Below the pieces are notes generated by a model. It ran no database searches. It saw nothing but the letters and a program-made list of their open reading frames with translations, and was not told the DNA's origin. A DNA stretch of 64,000 nucleotides from Hyphomicrobiales bacterium (GTDB lineage Bacteria > Pseudomonadota > Alphaproteobacteria > Rhizobiales > Rhizobiaceae): contig UBXV01000030.1 in the NCBI GenBank assembly GCA_900469625.1, forward strand, positions 1-64,000, given 5' to 3'. Below, piece by piece: positions 29,408 through 37,186 of the stretch (position 1 is its first letter; the number at the start of each line of letters is the position of its first letter). Made by a program: the position numbers and the translations under genes.

Positions 29408-31066
29408 CTATGCGGCGGGAACGAGGCGGCTTTCGAGCAGGTCGCCGGTCTCGCGAAGACGCGGATAGGCCATCGTCGTGACCAGCGAATTGAGCTCCTT
29501 CAGTGCTCGCACGATCTCCAGATGCATGTCGCTCGACTGGATGCTGGCGGCAATGCCCTGTCGCAGGCGCTCCAGGTGGCTCTGGCTGCTCTCCTGTACC
29601 AGCCGGCGCACGTGCTCTTTCTGACGCACCATCTCGCGGGCGATGATCGGTTCGGGTGAAACCAGCAGATTCGCCGCAAGCTTGACGTTCGAAAGCACCG
29701 CGGCATGCAGCGACGTCAGTTCGCTCCAGCCAGCCGGCGAGAAGGCGCCGGCGCCGTCGAGCCGCTCCTGCGCCATGCGCAGCAAGCTCTTCGATACCAC
29801 GTCGCCGGCATATTCCAGATGGATCGCCGCCTCGGTGAGCTCGATCCCGCGCCGGGACTGTTGCTCACTCAAGACGCCGCGGTTGACGGCGGCGATGAAC
29901 AGCTTGATCTCGCTATGGGCGCGATGGATGTCGCCGTCGATGCGTCGCAACGCGTCGACGGTCTCGGGTGTCGGCGACGCGATCACGCTCATGACCGGGT
30001 CGAGCATGCGGGTTATCAGGCTGCCCATGTGCAGCACCTCGCGGGCGGCCGCAGCGAGCGCCTGCGCCGGCTTGTCGATCAGAGATCGATCGAGCGCGCT
30101 GACATGCGTCGCGAGGCTCGCATCCGTGCCCGTGACGGTCTCTGGCGTCAGAAGCCGAAGGACGTGCGCCATCACACCGCAGGACACGAGCCCCAGAAGC
30201 ACCAGCGCGGCATTGAAGAGCACGTGCAGATTGACGAGTTGGGCTGCGACCGTTGCGCCAGGCAGCCACGCGAAAGACACCTGCAGGGAAAACAGCGCGA
30301 AGACGACGGCACTGAAGAGTGCGCGAAAGATCAGATTGCCGAGCGGCAGGCGCCTGCCCGCGACCGGCAGGCCACGCGTCAGCCACAGCGCGATCAATCC
30401 TCCACCGAGATTGACGCCCAGAACGAGCGGAATGCCGACATCGAGCGGCAGCAGGCCCTTGGCAGCAAAGGTCAGGATCAGAAGGATCGCGGCAACGCTC
30501 GAATGCAAACCCCAGGTGAAGAGCGCGGCCACGATCATCACCGTCAACGGATCCTTGCTCAGCATGTCGATCTCCGTTGGCAGCAGCGGGCTCTGGCCGA
30601 GCGGCAACGTCGCATGGCCGATCATCTGCAGCGACAGGAGCAGCAGCCCGATGCCGAGCACCGCGCGCCCCGCCTCGATTGGCTTTCGAGCACGCGCCTT
30701 CAGATGCAAGAGGCCGCCACCGGCAATCAGGAGCGGCGCCAGCCAGTGAAGGTCGAAACTCAGGATCTTGACGACGAGGGCCGAGCCGAGGTCGGCGCCG
30801 AGAAGCACGGCCAGGCCGGCATCGAGCGCAAGCGCGCCACTCACGGCAAAGCCGGCGGCAAGCATGGCAACCGCCGTCGAACTCTGCAACGCGATCGCGA
30901 TCACACAGCCATAGGCTGCCGCCCGCGGCCTACCGCCGGCGCCGCCAACGGCGCGCGTGACTATATCGCCGCACGCGGCTTCCACCCCCTTCTTCACGAG
31001 GCTGACGGCATAAAGCAGCAGCACTGTTGCCGCGGCAAGCTCGAGGGCGACAGCCGAAAGGTTCAT
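29408..31066 (-). CDS. Na/Pi-cotransporter family protein with PhoU-like domain
   Basis: This 552-residue inner-membrane protein has two repeated Na/Pi halves with the QSSTAVAML and HSSVAAILL signatures (about 62-70 and 222-230) and about eight to ten hydrophobic segments up to residue 310. A PhoU-like helical domain follows (about 330-545). Bacterial homologues move phosphate, often as export. It lies directly upstream of phnW on the same strand and shares the promoter region with the divergent LysR gene. It may discard or balance the phosphate released by PhnA; the direction is not proven. Confidence 0.87.
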   Translation of the reverse strand: MNLSAVALELAAATVLLLYAVSLVKKGVEAACGDIVTRAVGGAGGRPRAAAYGCVIAIALQSSTAVAMLAAGFAVSGALALDAGLAVLLGADLGSALVVKILSFDLHWLAPLLIAGGGLLHLKARARKPIEAGRAVLGIGLLLLSLQMIGHATLPLGQSPLLPTEIDMLSKDPLTVMIVAALFTWGLHSSVAAILLILTFAAKGLLPLDVGIPLVLGVNLGGGLIALWLTRGLPVAGRRLPLGNLIFRALFSAVVFALFSLQVSFAWLPGATVAAQLVNLHVLFNAALVLLGLVSCGVMAHVLRLLTPETVTGTDASLATHVSALDRSLIDKPAQALAAAAREVLHMGSLITRMLDPVMSVIASPTPETVDALRRIDGDIHRAHSEIKLFIAAVNRGVLSEQQSRRGIELTEAAIHLEYAGDVVSKSLLRMAQERLDGAGAFSPAGWSELTSLHAAVLSNVKLAANLLVSPEPIIAREMVRQKEHVRRLVQESSQSHLERLRQGIAASIQSSDMHLEIVRALKELNSLVTTMAYPRLRETGDLLESRLVPAA

Positions 31067-31126
31067 GGGCGCGCTCCGGAAGGGGTTGCATCAGGAAACT
31101 ATCCTTTGCCCCTTTACATAAATCAA

Positions 31127-31149
31127 ATCGTTCGTTCTGATGGTTCCAT
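31127..31149. promoter_or_regulatory. Candidate LysR operator between the Na/Pi gene and the LysR gene
   Basis: ATCGTT-N11-TTCCAT lies 30-52 bp upstream of the LysR GTG and 61-83 bp upstream of the Na/Pi ATG. It would serve both autoregulation and control of the divergent transporter. Confidence 0.5.
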
Positions 31150-31178
31150 TGGCAGAACTTATCTTTGGAGATGTTTCC

Positions 31179-32063
31179 GTGCGCTATGTCCAGCTCCGTG
31201 CCTTCCACAATGTGGCGATCCATGGCGGCTTCTCGCGGGCAGCAGAGGCACTGTTCCTGACGCAGCCCGCCGTCTCCGACCAGGTTCGCAAGCTGGAGGA
31301 GGAGTATGACGTCCTGCTCTTCAACCGGAACAAGAAGCAGGTGACACTGACTCAGTCCGGCCAGCAGCTTCTGGAAGTTACCCGCCGCATGTTCGACGTC
31401 GAACAACAGGCGCTCGATCTTCTTTCGGAATCGCGGGCACTGCGGGCGGGAAAGCTTCGGATCGTCGCGGACGCTGCACACCATCTGCTCCACATCCTGG
31501 CCGCCTTCCGCCGGGCCTATCCGACCGTCCAGGTGTCAATCGATGCCGGCAACACCGAGACGGTGATCACCAGCCTTCACGCCTACGAGGCGGATATCGG
31601 GGTTCTCGGCGAAATCCCGCTGGTTGGCGATTTCGACGTGCTCAAGCTCAACTCAACCCCGATCGTCGCCTTCGCCAGCCGCGACTATCCGCTGGCCGGC
31701 CGCCAGACCGTCACGTTCGAGGAACTGTCGAGGCATCCCCTCGTCATGCGCGAACGCGGTTCAAAAACCCGACAGAAGCTCGAGGCGATGGCGGAACAAT
31801 GCGGGGTGGTGCTGACACCGCTGATCGAGGCGGAGGGCCGCGAGGCCGTTCGCGAAATCGTCGCCGCCGGGGGCGGCGTCGGTTTCGTCTCGTCCGCCGA
31901 GTTCGGCCAGGACAACCGCCTCGTCCCGATCCGGATCGATGCCCCGGAGATGCTGATGGACGAAGCGCTCATCTGTCTGCGCGAACGCAGCAACGGCAAG
32001 CTTGTCCACGCTTTCTATGAAATCGCGCGCAAGCTGACGAAGGGGCCGTCCGGCGACGATTAA
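31179..32063 (+). CDS. LysR-family regulator of the phosphonate genes (predicted)
   Basis: I choose the GTG at 31179 (MRYVQLRAFHNVAIHGGF..., 294 residues), which has GGAG eight bases upstream and the normal LysR N-terminus. An ATG at 31140 would add 13 residues, lacks a ribosome site and would overlap the candidate operator. The N-terminal winged helix (FSRAAEALFLTQPAVSDQVRKLEEEYDVLLF) is followed by a periplasmic-binding-protein-like sensor domain. Divergence from the Na/Pi gene and the repeated operator suggest it controls phnWAY, the importer and the Na/Pi gene. AEP or an intermediate would be the likely inducer. Confidence 0.88.
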   Translation: MRYVQLRAFHNVAIHGGFSRAAEALFLTQPAVSDQVRKLEEEYDVLLFNRNKKQVTLTQSGQQLLEVTRRMFDVEQQALDLLSESRALRAGKLRIVADAAHHLLHILAAFRRAYPTVQVSIDAGNTETVITSLHAYEADIGVLGEIPLVGDFDVLKLNSTPIVAFASRDYPLAGRQTVTFEELSRHPLVMRERGSKTRQKLEAMAEQCGVVLTPLIEAEGREAVREIVAAGGGVGFVSSAEFGQDNRLVPIRIDAPEMLMDEALICLRERSNGKLVHAFYEIARKLTKGPSGDD

Positions 32064-32312
32064 GGTCAGCCCTCCCCGAACCGTGGCGCGGCTTCCTGCG
32101 CCCTCTGGACCCGGCCGAAGGCCGACCAAAGTGCCCGATCGGCGCAAGAATGGCGATTCAGATCATTTTCCGGAGATCGAAAGCAAAATTTAACCATAGT
32201 TGTTCATCTTTTGTCGATCGGTCGTCAAGAAGGGGACAATCCAGAAATCGCGCAGCGGCTGCCGCTCGGCGGCCTGGATACCTTTGTGGGATTTACTGGC
32301 TTGGTTTGCGTT

Positions 32313-33668
32313 GTGAATAAGATTGTTCGTCCAAGATCTTTGCACCGTCTGTTGCGCCCGCTGCTGGTGACCTGCTGCGGCGTCGTCATTGTCGGCACGG
32401 CCGCTGGCTCGATCGCCGGCGTCGCCTCGATGGGCAGCGTGTTTGCCCATAGCTCGGGCCATCTGCTTCCCAAGCCGCAACTGCATCTGGCGGAGCGAGC
32501 AACGGAGCGCCCGTGGGTCAAGCAGACCCGGGTCAAACCGACGCCGACGCTCATGGCGGCAGAACCGGTCGTCGCGAGCCTGGGCAACAGCCTTCAGAAG
32601 TCCGGCCGACTTGTCGCGACCACTGGCGATGCGGAGGCCCGGGGCAAATCGGTGCTGCGCGACGCCATGGTGAAGCAGGCTGTCCTTGCCGCCCTTGCCA
32701 CCCGGCCGCCTGCTGGCAAAGCCGGTGATGCGATGAGGTCGAGCAATGCCATAGCGGCGCTCGACACACCTTCCGCCGAGCGTTTCGCCCGGCTGCCTGT
32801 CGCTTCGACCGAAAAGCCCCCGACGCAACTTGCCTATGCAGCACCCTCTCAGAGCGCGGCGGCCGGAACGGCCTTCTCGGCGCTGATGGCAACATCGATC
32901 GAGGATGATCCCTCCGAGCCTCAGGATGACGATACCGACACCGTCGACGTCTCCGCCGACATGCCGGATTATGCGGACACACCAGTCTCGGGTCCGCTGC
33001 CCCAGCTTCGCCCTCGCGACATGCAAGCCCAAAAGCCTGCAGCCGAGCCGGCGAAATCCGCAATCCGACAATTGCAGGACGGAGCAGAGGCCGAAATCGA
33101 AAACACCGCGAAGGCCGATATCCGCGAGACGCCAAAGCAGCAGAAGGTTGCTTTCGTCCGGCCAGACAATCCGGCGACTGACCGCTCCGGCGGCGGTCTC
33201 GGACAAACCTTGCGCAACATGTTCGGTGGCGGAGCGAAAGCCGGAAACGGCGTCGCCGTCTACGACATCAGTGCCGCCCGGGTATACATGCCCGATGGCA
33301 GCGTGCTCGAAGCCCATTCCGGCATCGGCAAGATGGCCGACAATCCGCGCTACGTGAACGTCAAGATGACCGGCCCGACACCACCGCACACCTACAACCT
33401 CCGGATGCGAGAAACGCGATTCCACGGCGTCGAAGCGATCCGCATGCTGCCGATCGACGGAAAGAACAAGCACGGCCGCGATGGCTTCCTGACCCATAGC
33501 TATCTCTTGCGCGGAAAGCGGGCGGAATCGCACGGCTGCGTTGCCTTTGCGGACTATCCGCGCTTCCTTGCTGCCTTCAAGCAGGGCAAGGTCAAGCAGA
33601 TCGTCGTGGTCCCGAGCGGCGGACGTGCAGCCGGCATGTACCTGGCATCGAACGGGAAAAACAGCTGA
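32313..33668 (+). CDS. Tlde1/DUF2778 (L,D-transpeptidase-like) domain protein, membrane-anchored
   Basis: With the GTG at 32313 the product has 451 residues; earlier codons lack a good start. A single N-terminal membrane segment (about 15-40) anchors a long low-complexity Ala/Pro/Asp-rich linker (about 50-310). The C-terminal domain (about 320-445) has MRETRFHGVEAIR, HGRDGFLTHSYLLRG and the SHGCVAFADY catalytic His/Cys motif. Tlde1-type domains cut or exchange D-amino acids in peptidoglycan. Rhizobial genomes carry several such proteins of unknown role. No secretion-system genes or immunity gene are adjacent, so a housekeeping cell-wall function is more likely than a toxin. Confidence 0.8.
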   Translation: MNKIVRPRSLHRLLRPLLVTCCGVVIVGTAAGSIAGVASMGSVFAHSSGHLLPKPQLHLAERATERPWVKQTRVKPTPTLMAAEPVVASLGNSLQKSGRLVATTGDAEARGKSVLRDAMVKQAVLAALATRPPAGKAGDAMRSSNAIAALDTPSAERFARLPVASTEKPPTQLAYAAPSQSAAAGTAFSALMATSIEDDPSEPQDDDTDTVDVSADMPDYADTPVSGPLPQLRPRDMQAQKPAAEPAKSAIRQLQDGAEAEIENTAKADIRETPKQQKVAFVRPDNPATDRSGGGLGQTLRNMFGGGAKAGNGVAVYDISAARVYMPDGSVLEAHSGIGKMADNPRYVNVKMTGPTPPHTYNLRMRETRFHGVEAIRMLPIDGKNKHGRDGFLTHSYLLRGKRAESHGCVAFADYPRFLAAFKQGKVKQIVVVPSGGRAAGMYLASNGKNS

Positions 33669-34315
33669 ACATCCATCGACGCGATGGTGACGGCGCCCGC
33701 GCATAAGCACAACCGGAAATTGTGAAAATCCGGAGGGCGAAACGCTGTTGCCATCGGCCGAGGCGCGCACCGGAAACGCCTTCGAGCTTCGTGGCTGAGA
33801 GGCACGCCTTCGCCTCCGCCGGAACAATCGCCCCCGCACCGGCTTGACAGGTTCAGCTAAAAGATTGCAAGCTTATTGAAAGCGAAGGCTTACGCCCTCG
33901 CAATATTCGCCCCGTTCAACGCATGTTGATGACGATCCGGAGTTCGCACCTCCTGGAACAGGGTCCTAGCGAAACTGGCCAATCGCCGGTTCAACTATGG
34001 AGCTGTTGGGCATGAAGGAAGACCTTCCCTCTCGAGACTTTGGCCGTGATCGCCGGACCACATCCGGGCAAATCGCCGGCTCCGGCTGTCGTTGCTTTGC
34101 CTGCGACAACCAACGCGATGCCGACGCCGCGCGAAGCTCGCCGGTGGGCAGATCTCGCTCCGGCAACGGCCACCACAATCGGCAAGGCTCTCAGCTTCAG
34201 GCATGAGCGCAGGCTCCGGCATGTGCCCGCGCCCCGATGGCCATGCCCAAATGCCCGATCGAAATCGGGGCGCAATCCGCAGCGAAACGCAAGCAAAGGT
34301 ATGGAGGAGTTTACC
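33669..34315 (+). other. 647-bp gap and leader upstream of the purine/uracil permease
   Basis: No convincing gene lies here; the open frames on both strands have poor starts and shadow-like composition. A 10-bp perfect stem (34229-34238 with 34264-34273, GCGCCCCGAT/ATCGGGGCGC) enclosing 25 bases ends 42 bp before the permease start. A smaller hairpin (33975-33992, around GGC-caatc-GCC) lies upstream. Their position suggests leader-mRNA control of the permease. I cannot match a known riboswitch class. Confidence 0.4.
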
Positions 34316-35788
34316 TTGGCATATGCAGAAGCAGAAAGTGCATCCGACACGCGCCCGGAAGACGAAAAACTCGGCATCGGCGCCAACATCGCCTATGGAC
34401 TTCAACACGTTCTGACCATGTACGGCGGCATCGTCGCCGTGCCCTTGATCGTCGGCCAGGCGGCGGGGCTGAGCCCCGCCGAGGTTGGCCTGCTGATCAC
34501 GGCTTCGCTCTTTGCGGGCGGGCTTGCCACCATTCTGCAGACCCTGGGACTGCCGTTCTTCGGCAGCCGCCTGCCTCTCGTCCAGGGCGTATCATTCTCC
34601 GGCGTGGCGACGATGGTCGCCATTTCCGGCAATGGCGGAATTCCCTCCATTCTGGGCGCCGTGATCGCGGCGTCTGTGATCGGGCTTCTGATTACGCCGG
34701 TTTTCTCGCGCATTACCCGCTTCTTCCCGCCGCTTGTCACCGGGATCGTCATCACCACCATCGGGCTGACGTTGATGCCGGTCGCCGCGTTCTGGGCCAT
34801 GGGCGGCAACAGCAGTGCGCCCGGTTTCGGCAGCACCGCCAATATCCAGCTGGCGGCCGCGACGCTCGCCATCGTTCTGCTCTTGAGCAAGCTAGGCAGC
34901 GCCGCGATCTCGCGGCTCTCGATCCTGCTTGCGCTGGTGATCGGAACGGGCATTGCCTATGTCGCCGGCATGACCGACTTCTCGCAGGTTCCGAACGGCC
35001 CGGTCTTCGCCCTGCCGACGGTATTCCATTTCGGCTATCCCACCTTCGAGATCGCCGCCATCGTCTCGATGCTGATCGTCATCATCGTCACGCTGGTGGA
35101 GACGTCGGCCGACATTCTTGCCGTCGGCGAGATCGTTGAAACCAAGGTCGATTCCCGCCGTCTGGGGGATGGCCTGCGCGCCGACATGCTGTCGAGCATT
35201 CTCGCCCCGATCTTCGGTTCGTTTACGCAAAGCGCCTTCGCGCAGAACGTGGGGCTTGTCGCCGTCACCGGCGTCAAGAGCCGCTATGTGGTGGCGACTG
35301 GCGGGGTTTTCCTGGTCCTGCTCGGCCTTCTTCCGGTGATGGGACGGATTGTTGCGGCCGTGCCCAGTTCCGTTCTTGGCGGTGCCGGCATCGTGCTGTT
35401 CGGGACGGTCGCGGCAAGCGGCATTCGCACCCTCTCCAAGGTCGACTACCACAACAACATGAACCTGGTCATCGTCGCGACCTCGATCGGTTTCGGCATG
35501 ATCCCGATCGCTTCGCCGGGGTTCTACGAACAATTTCCGGCCTGGGTCGCCACCATCTTTCATTCCGGCATCAGCTCCGCCGCGCTGATGGCGATCGTCC
35601 TCAACCTGCTGTTCAACCACGTCAAGACCGGAAATGCCGACCAGCAATCCGTCTTCGTGGCCGGCACGGAACGGACGATCCGCTACAAGGATATCGCGCC
35701 TCTTCGCGACGGCGACTACTTCCTCAACGGCAGGCTCTATGACGCAAAGGGCATCGAGATACCGATGCTGCCCGAGGGCGCGCATTGA
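34316..35788 (+). CDS. NCS2-family purine/uracil permease
   Basis: The TTG at 34316 has GGAGGAG upstream and gives 490 residues; an in-frame ATG at 34301 overlaps that ribosome site and adds five residues. About 12-14 membrane helices are visible. NCS2 signatures include QHVLTMYGGIVAVPLIVGQAAG, the QGVSFSG stretch, the ETSADILAVGE motif with its conserved Glu, and NVGLVAVTGVKSR. It is a proton-coupled importer of xanthine, urate or uracil. The deaminase downstream favours a purine. Confidence 0.9.
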   Translation: MAYAEAESASDTRPEDEKLGIGANIAYGLQHVLTMYGGIVAVPLIVGQAAGLSPAEVGLLITASLFAGGLATILQTLGLPFFGSRLPLVQGVSFSGVATMVAISGNGGIPSILGAVIAASVIGLLITPVFSRITRFFPPLVTGIVITTIGLTLMPVAAFWAMGGNSSAPGFGSTANIQLAAATLAIVLLLSKLGSAAISRLSILLALVIGTGIAYVAGMTDFSQVPNGPVFALPTVFHFGYPTFEIAAIVSMLIVIIVTLVETSADILAVGEIVETKVDSRRLGDGLRADMLSSILAPIFGSFTQSAFAQNVGLVAVTGVKSRYVVATGGVFLVLLGLLPVMGRIVAAVPSSVLGGAGIVLFGTVAASGIRTLSKVDYHNNMNLVIVATSIGFGMIPIASPGFYEQFPAWVATIFHSGISSAALMAIVLNLLFNHVKTGNADQQSVFVAGTERTIRYKDIAPLRDGDYFLNGRLYDAKGIEIPMLPEGAH

Positions 35789-35872
35789 GGACCGTTTGAC
35801 GACACGTTCCGGACCGAAAGGCGACCCTCGGTCCGGGCCAGATTTGCTTTCGACATATCAAGGAGATGAAGA

Positions 35873-36478
35873 ATGTCAGAAGAAAACGAAACCGCGCGCC
35901 TGATCGACGCCCTGTTCAACACTATGGAGGCCGGCATCATCCCGGCGACGGAGATCGGCGTTGCCGCGGGCAACAAGGTCTTCGGCGCAGCACTGCTGCG
36001 CAAATCCGACCTCTCCACCGTCCTGGTCGAAACCAACAACGAGACGGAGAACCCGCTGTGGCACGGCGAGGTGCATACCCTGAAGCGTTTCTACGAAATG
36101 GCCGGTTCCGAGCGGCCGGATTCGAAGGATCTCATCTTCCTGTCGACCCATGAACCGTGCTCGATGTGCCTTTCTGCGATCACGTGGGCCGGATTCGACA
36201 ACTTCTTCTACTTCTTCAGCCACGAGGATTCCCGTGACGCGTTTTCCATCCCGCACGATCTGAAGATCCTGAAGGAGGTGTTCACGCTGGAGCCCGGCGG
36301 CTACAACCGGTCGAACGCCTTCTGGAAGGGCCAGTCGATGGCCGGGCTTATCGAGAAGATGCCCGAACCGCAGCGTTCGGACCTCAAGGACAGAGCCGCC
36401 GCGATCAGCCGCAAGTACGACGATCTGTCCGCCGTCTACCAGGCGAGCAAGGACGGCAACGCAATCCCCCTCAACTAG
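35873..36478 (+). CDS. Cytidine/nucleoside deaminase-like zinc protein
   Basis: This 201-residue protein has the two zinc motifs of the deaminase superfamily: H64-G-E66 (WHGEVHT) and PC96SMC99. AAGAGATGAAG provides the ribosome site. It starts 84 bp after the permease and is likely co-transcribed. Family members deaminate guanine, cytosine or related bases; the extended C-terminus (about 120-201) is not part of a plain cytidine deaminase. A base imported by the NCS2 permease is the likely substrate. Confidence 0.85.
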   Translation: MSEENETARLIDALFNTMEAGIIPATEIGVAAGNKVFGAALLRKSDLSTVLVETNNETENPLWHGEVHTLKRFYEMAGSERPDSKDLIFLSTHEPCSMCLSAITWAGFDNFFYFFSHEDSRDAFSIPHDLKILKEVFTLEPGGYNRSNAFWKGQSMAGLIEKMPEPQRSDLKDRAAAISRKYDDLSAVYQASKDGNAIPLN

Positions 36479-36510
36479 GCGCGACGCCAGTGTCCTGAAG
36501 CGGGCGGCAG

Positions 36511-36542
36511 GGATGCTCCGGGACTGGCAGTCCAGAGCATCC
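36511..36542 (+). terminator. Terminator hairpin after the deaminase gene
   Basis: GGATGCTC (36511-36518) pairs with GAGCATCC (36535-36542), and an inner stem GGACT/AGTCC tightens the loop. TTT follows on the plus strand. It lies 33 bp past the deaminase stop. Confidence 0.65.
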
Positions 36543-36586
36543 TTTCCGCCTTCAGCGGGTCGGAAGACACCCGCACGGAGGTATCC

Positions 36587-36610
36587 ACCGCCCGGAGACA
36601 CCCGGGCGGT
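36587..36610. other. 9-bp perfect hairpin, ACCGCCCGG/CCGGGCGGT
   Basis: The hairpin (loop AGACAC) lies in the 259-bp gap between the deaminase and a small ORF. No T-run follows. It may be a second terminator or an mRNA element; nothing else is visible in the gap. Confidence 0.35.
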
Positions 36611-36737
36611 CATGCCCACGCCTGCCCTGTCGGCCAGCGCCCGCCGGCTGATAATCCGGTTCGTCGCCGTGGAACCTTTCCGGCCTTGCGAGGTTAGACG
36701 CAAGAGCTTGCGCGCCCGCAGCGGTAGGGAGTGGCAG

Positions 36738-37004
36738 ATGAGCAAGGAGAAGATTGGCAGAGCGAGGCTGAAACTGCGTTTGCCGGCCTATAGGCATGTG
36801 CTTTCAGACTTGAAGAGCCCTTCGCTGAGCGAAATTTTCGTGGCCTATGCGGAGGCCTCGATGCACCTCGATGCCTTGCGCGCGGCCGAGCATCCGGATC
36901 CGCAGATGATCGAGGAATACGAGCGGGTCTGCCGCCAGATCGAAAACAGCATCGAACCGTATCTGCGGATGTTTCGACCGCCACGCGCGTCGGATGCCCG
37001 CTGA
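36738..37004 (+). CDS. Small conserved-looking hypothetical protein (88 aa)
   Basis: The ATG at 36738 has AGGGAG seven bases upstream. The protein begins MSKEKIGRARLKLRLPAY and is highly charged, with predicted helices (LSEIFVAYAEASMHLDAL and PQMIEEYERVCRQIENSIEPYL). No signal peptide, membrane segment or catalytic motif is visible. It stands alone between the deaminase terminator and an ABC exporter. I do not recognise a family. The codon use looks coding, and the opposite-strand frames are weaker. Confidence 0.55.
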   Translation: MSKEKIGRARLKLRLPAYRHVLSDLKSPSLSEIFVAYAEASMHLDALRAAEHPDPQMIEEYERVCRQIENSIEPYLRMFRPPRASDAR

Positions 37005-37186
37005 CAACGCGGCTCCCCAAAATCGGGGCGACAAGGCTTCTCCTGTGGGCGAAGTCCCGATGCGGCGGAAACCAACAACCCTGGCCTCACGAGAATATTT
37101 CTAATTGAGATTGCAGCACGAAGGTGATCCTATCTTCTGGTGTAGCCGAATCCTCGCCTCCCTTCCGTCACGAACCCGAGCGAGCC

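Noticed and set aside
31125-31149. GTTC repeats near the LysR start as a second LexA box
   Set aside because: The spacings between GTTC units are 5 and 9, not 7; the same bases are better explained as the LysR-type site.
32313-33668. Tlde1 protein as a type VI toxin effector
   Set aside because: No secretion, VgrG/PAAR or immunity gene is adjacent, and the protein has its own N-terminal membrane anchor.
33780-33830. A CTGAGAGGCAC stretch that recalls the CTGAGA of a thiamine riboswitch
   Set aside because: The remaining conserved parts of the TPP aptamer are missing, and the downstream gene is a purine/uracil permease far away.
34229-34273. A known purine riboswitch before the permease
   Set aside because: The stem is real, but I could not align the conserved core of any class I know, so it is reported only as structure.
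36738-37004. The small 88-residue ORF as an antitoxin
   Set aside because: No partner toxin frame, no DNA-binding motif and no overlap with a neighbouring gene support a toxin-antitoxin pair.
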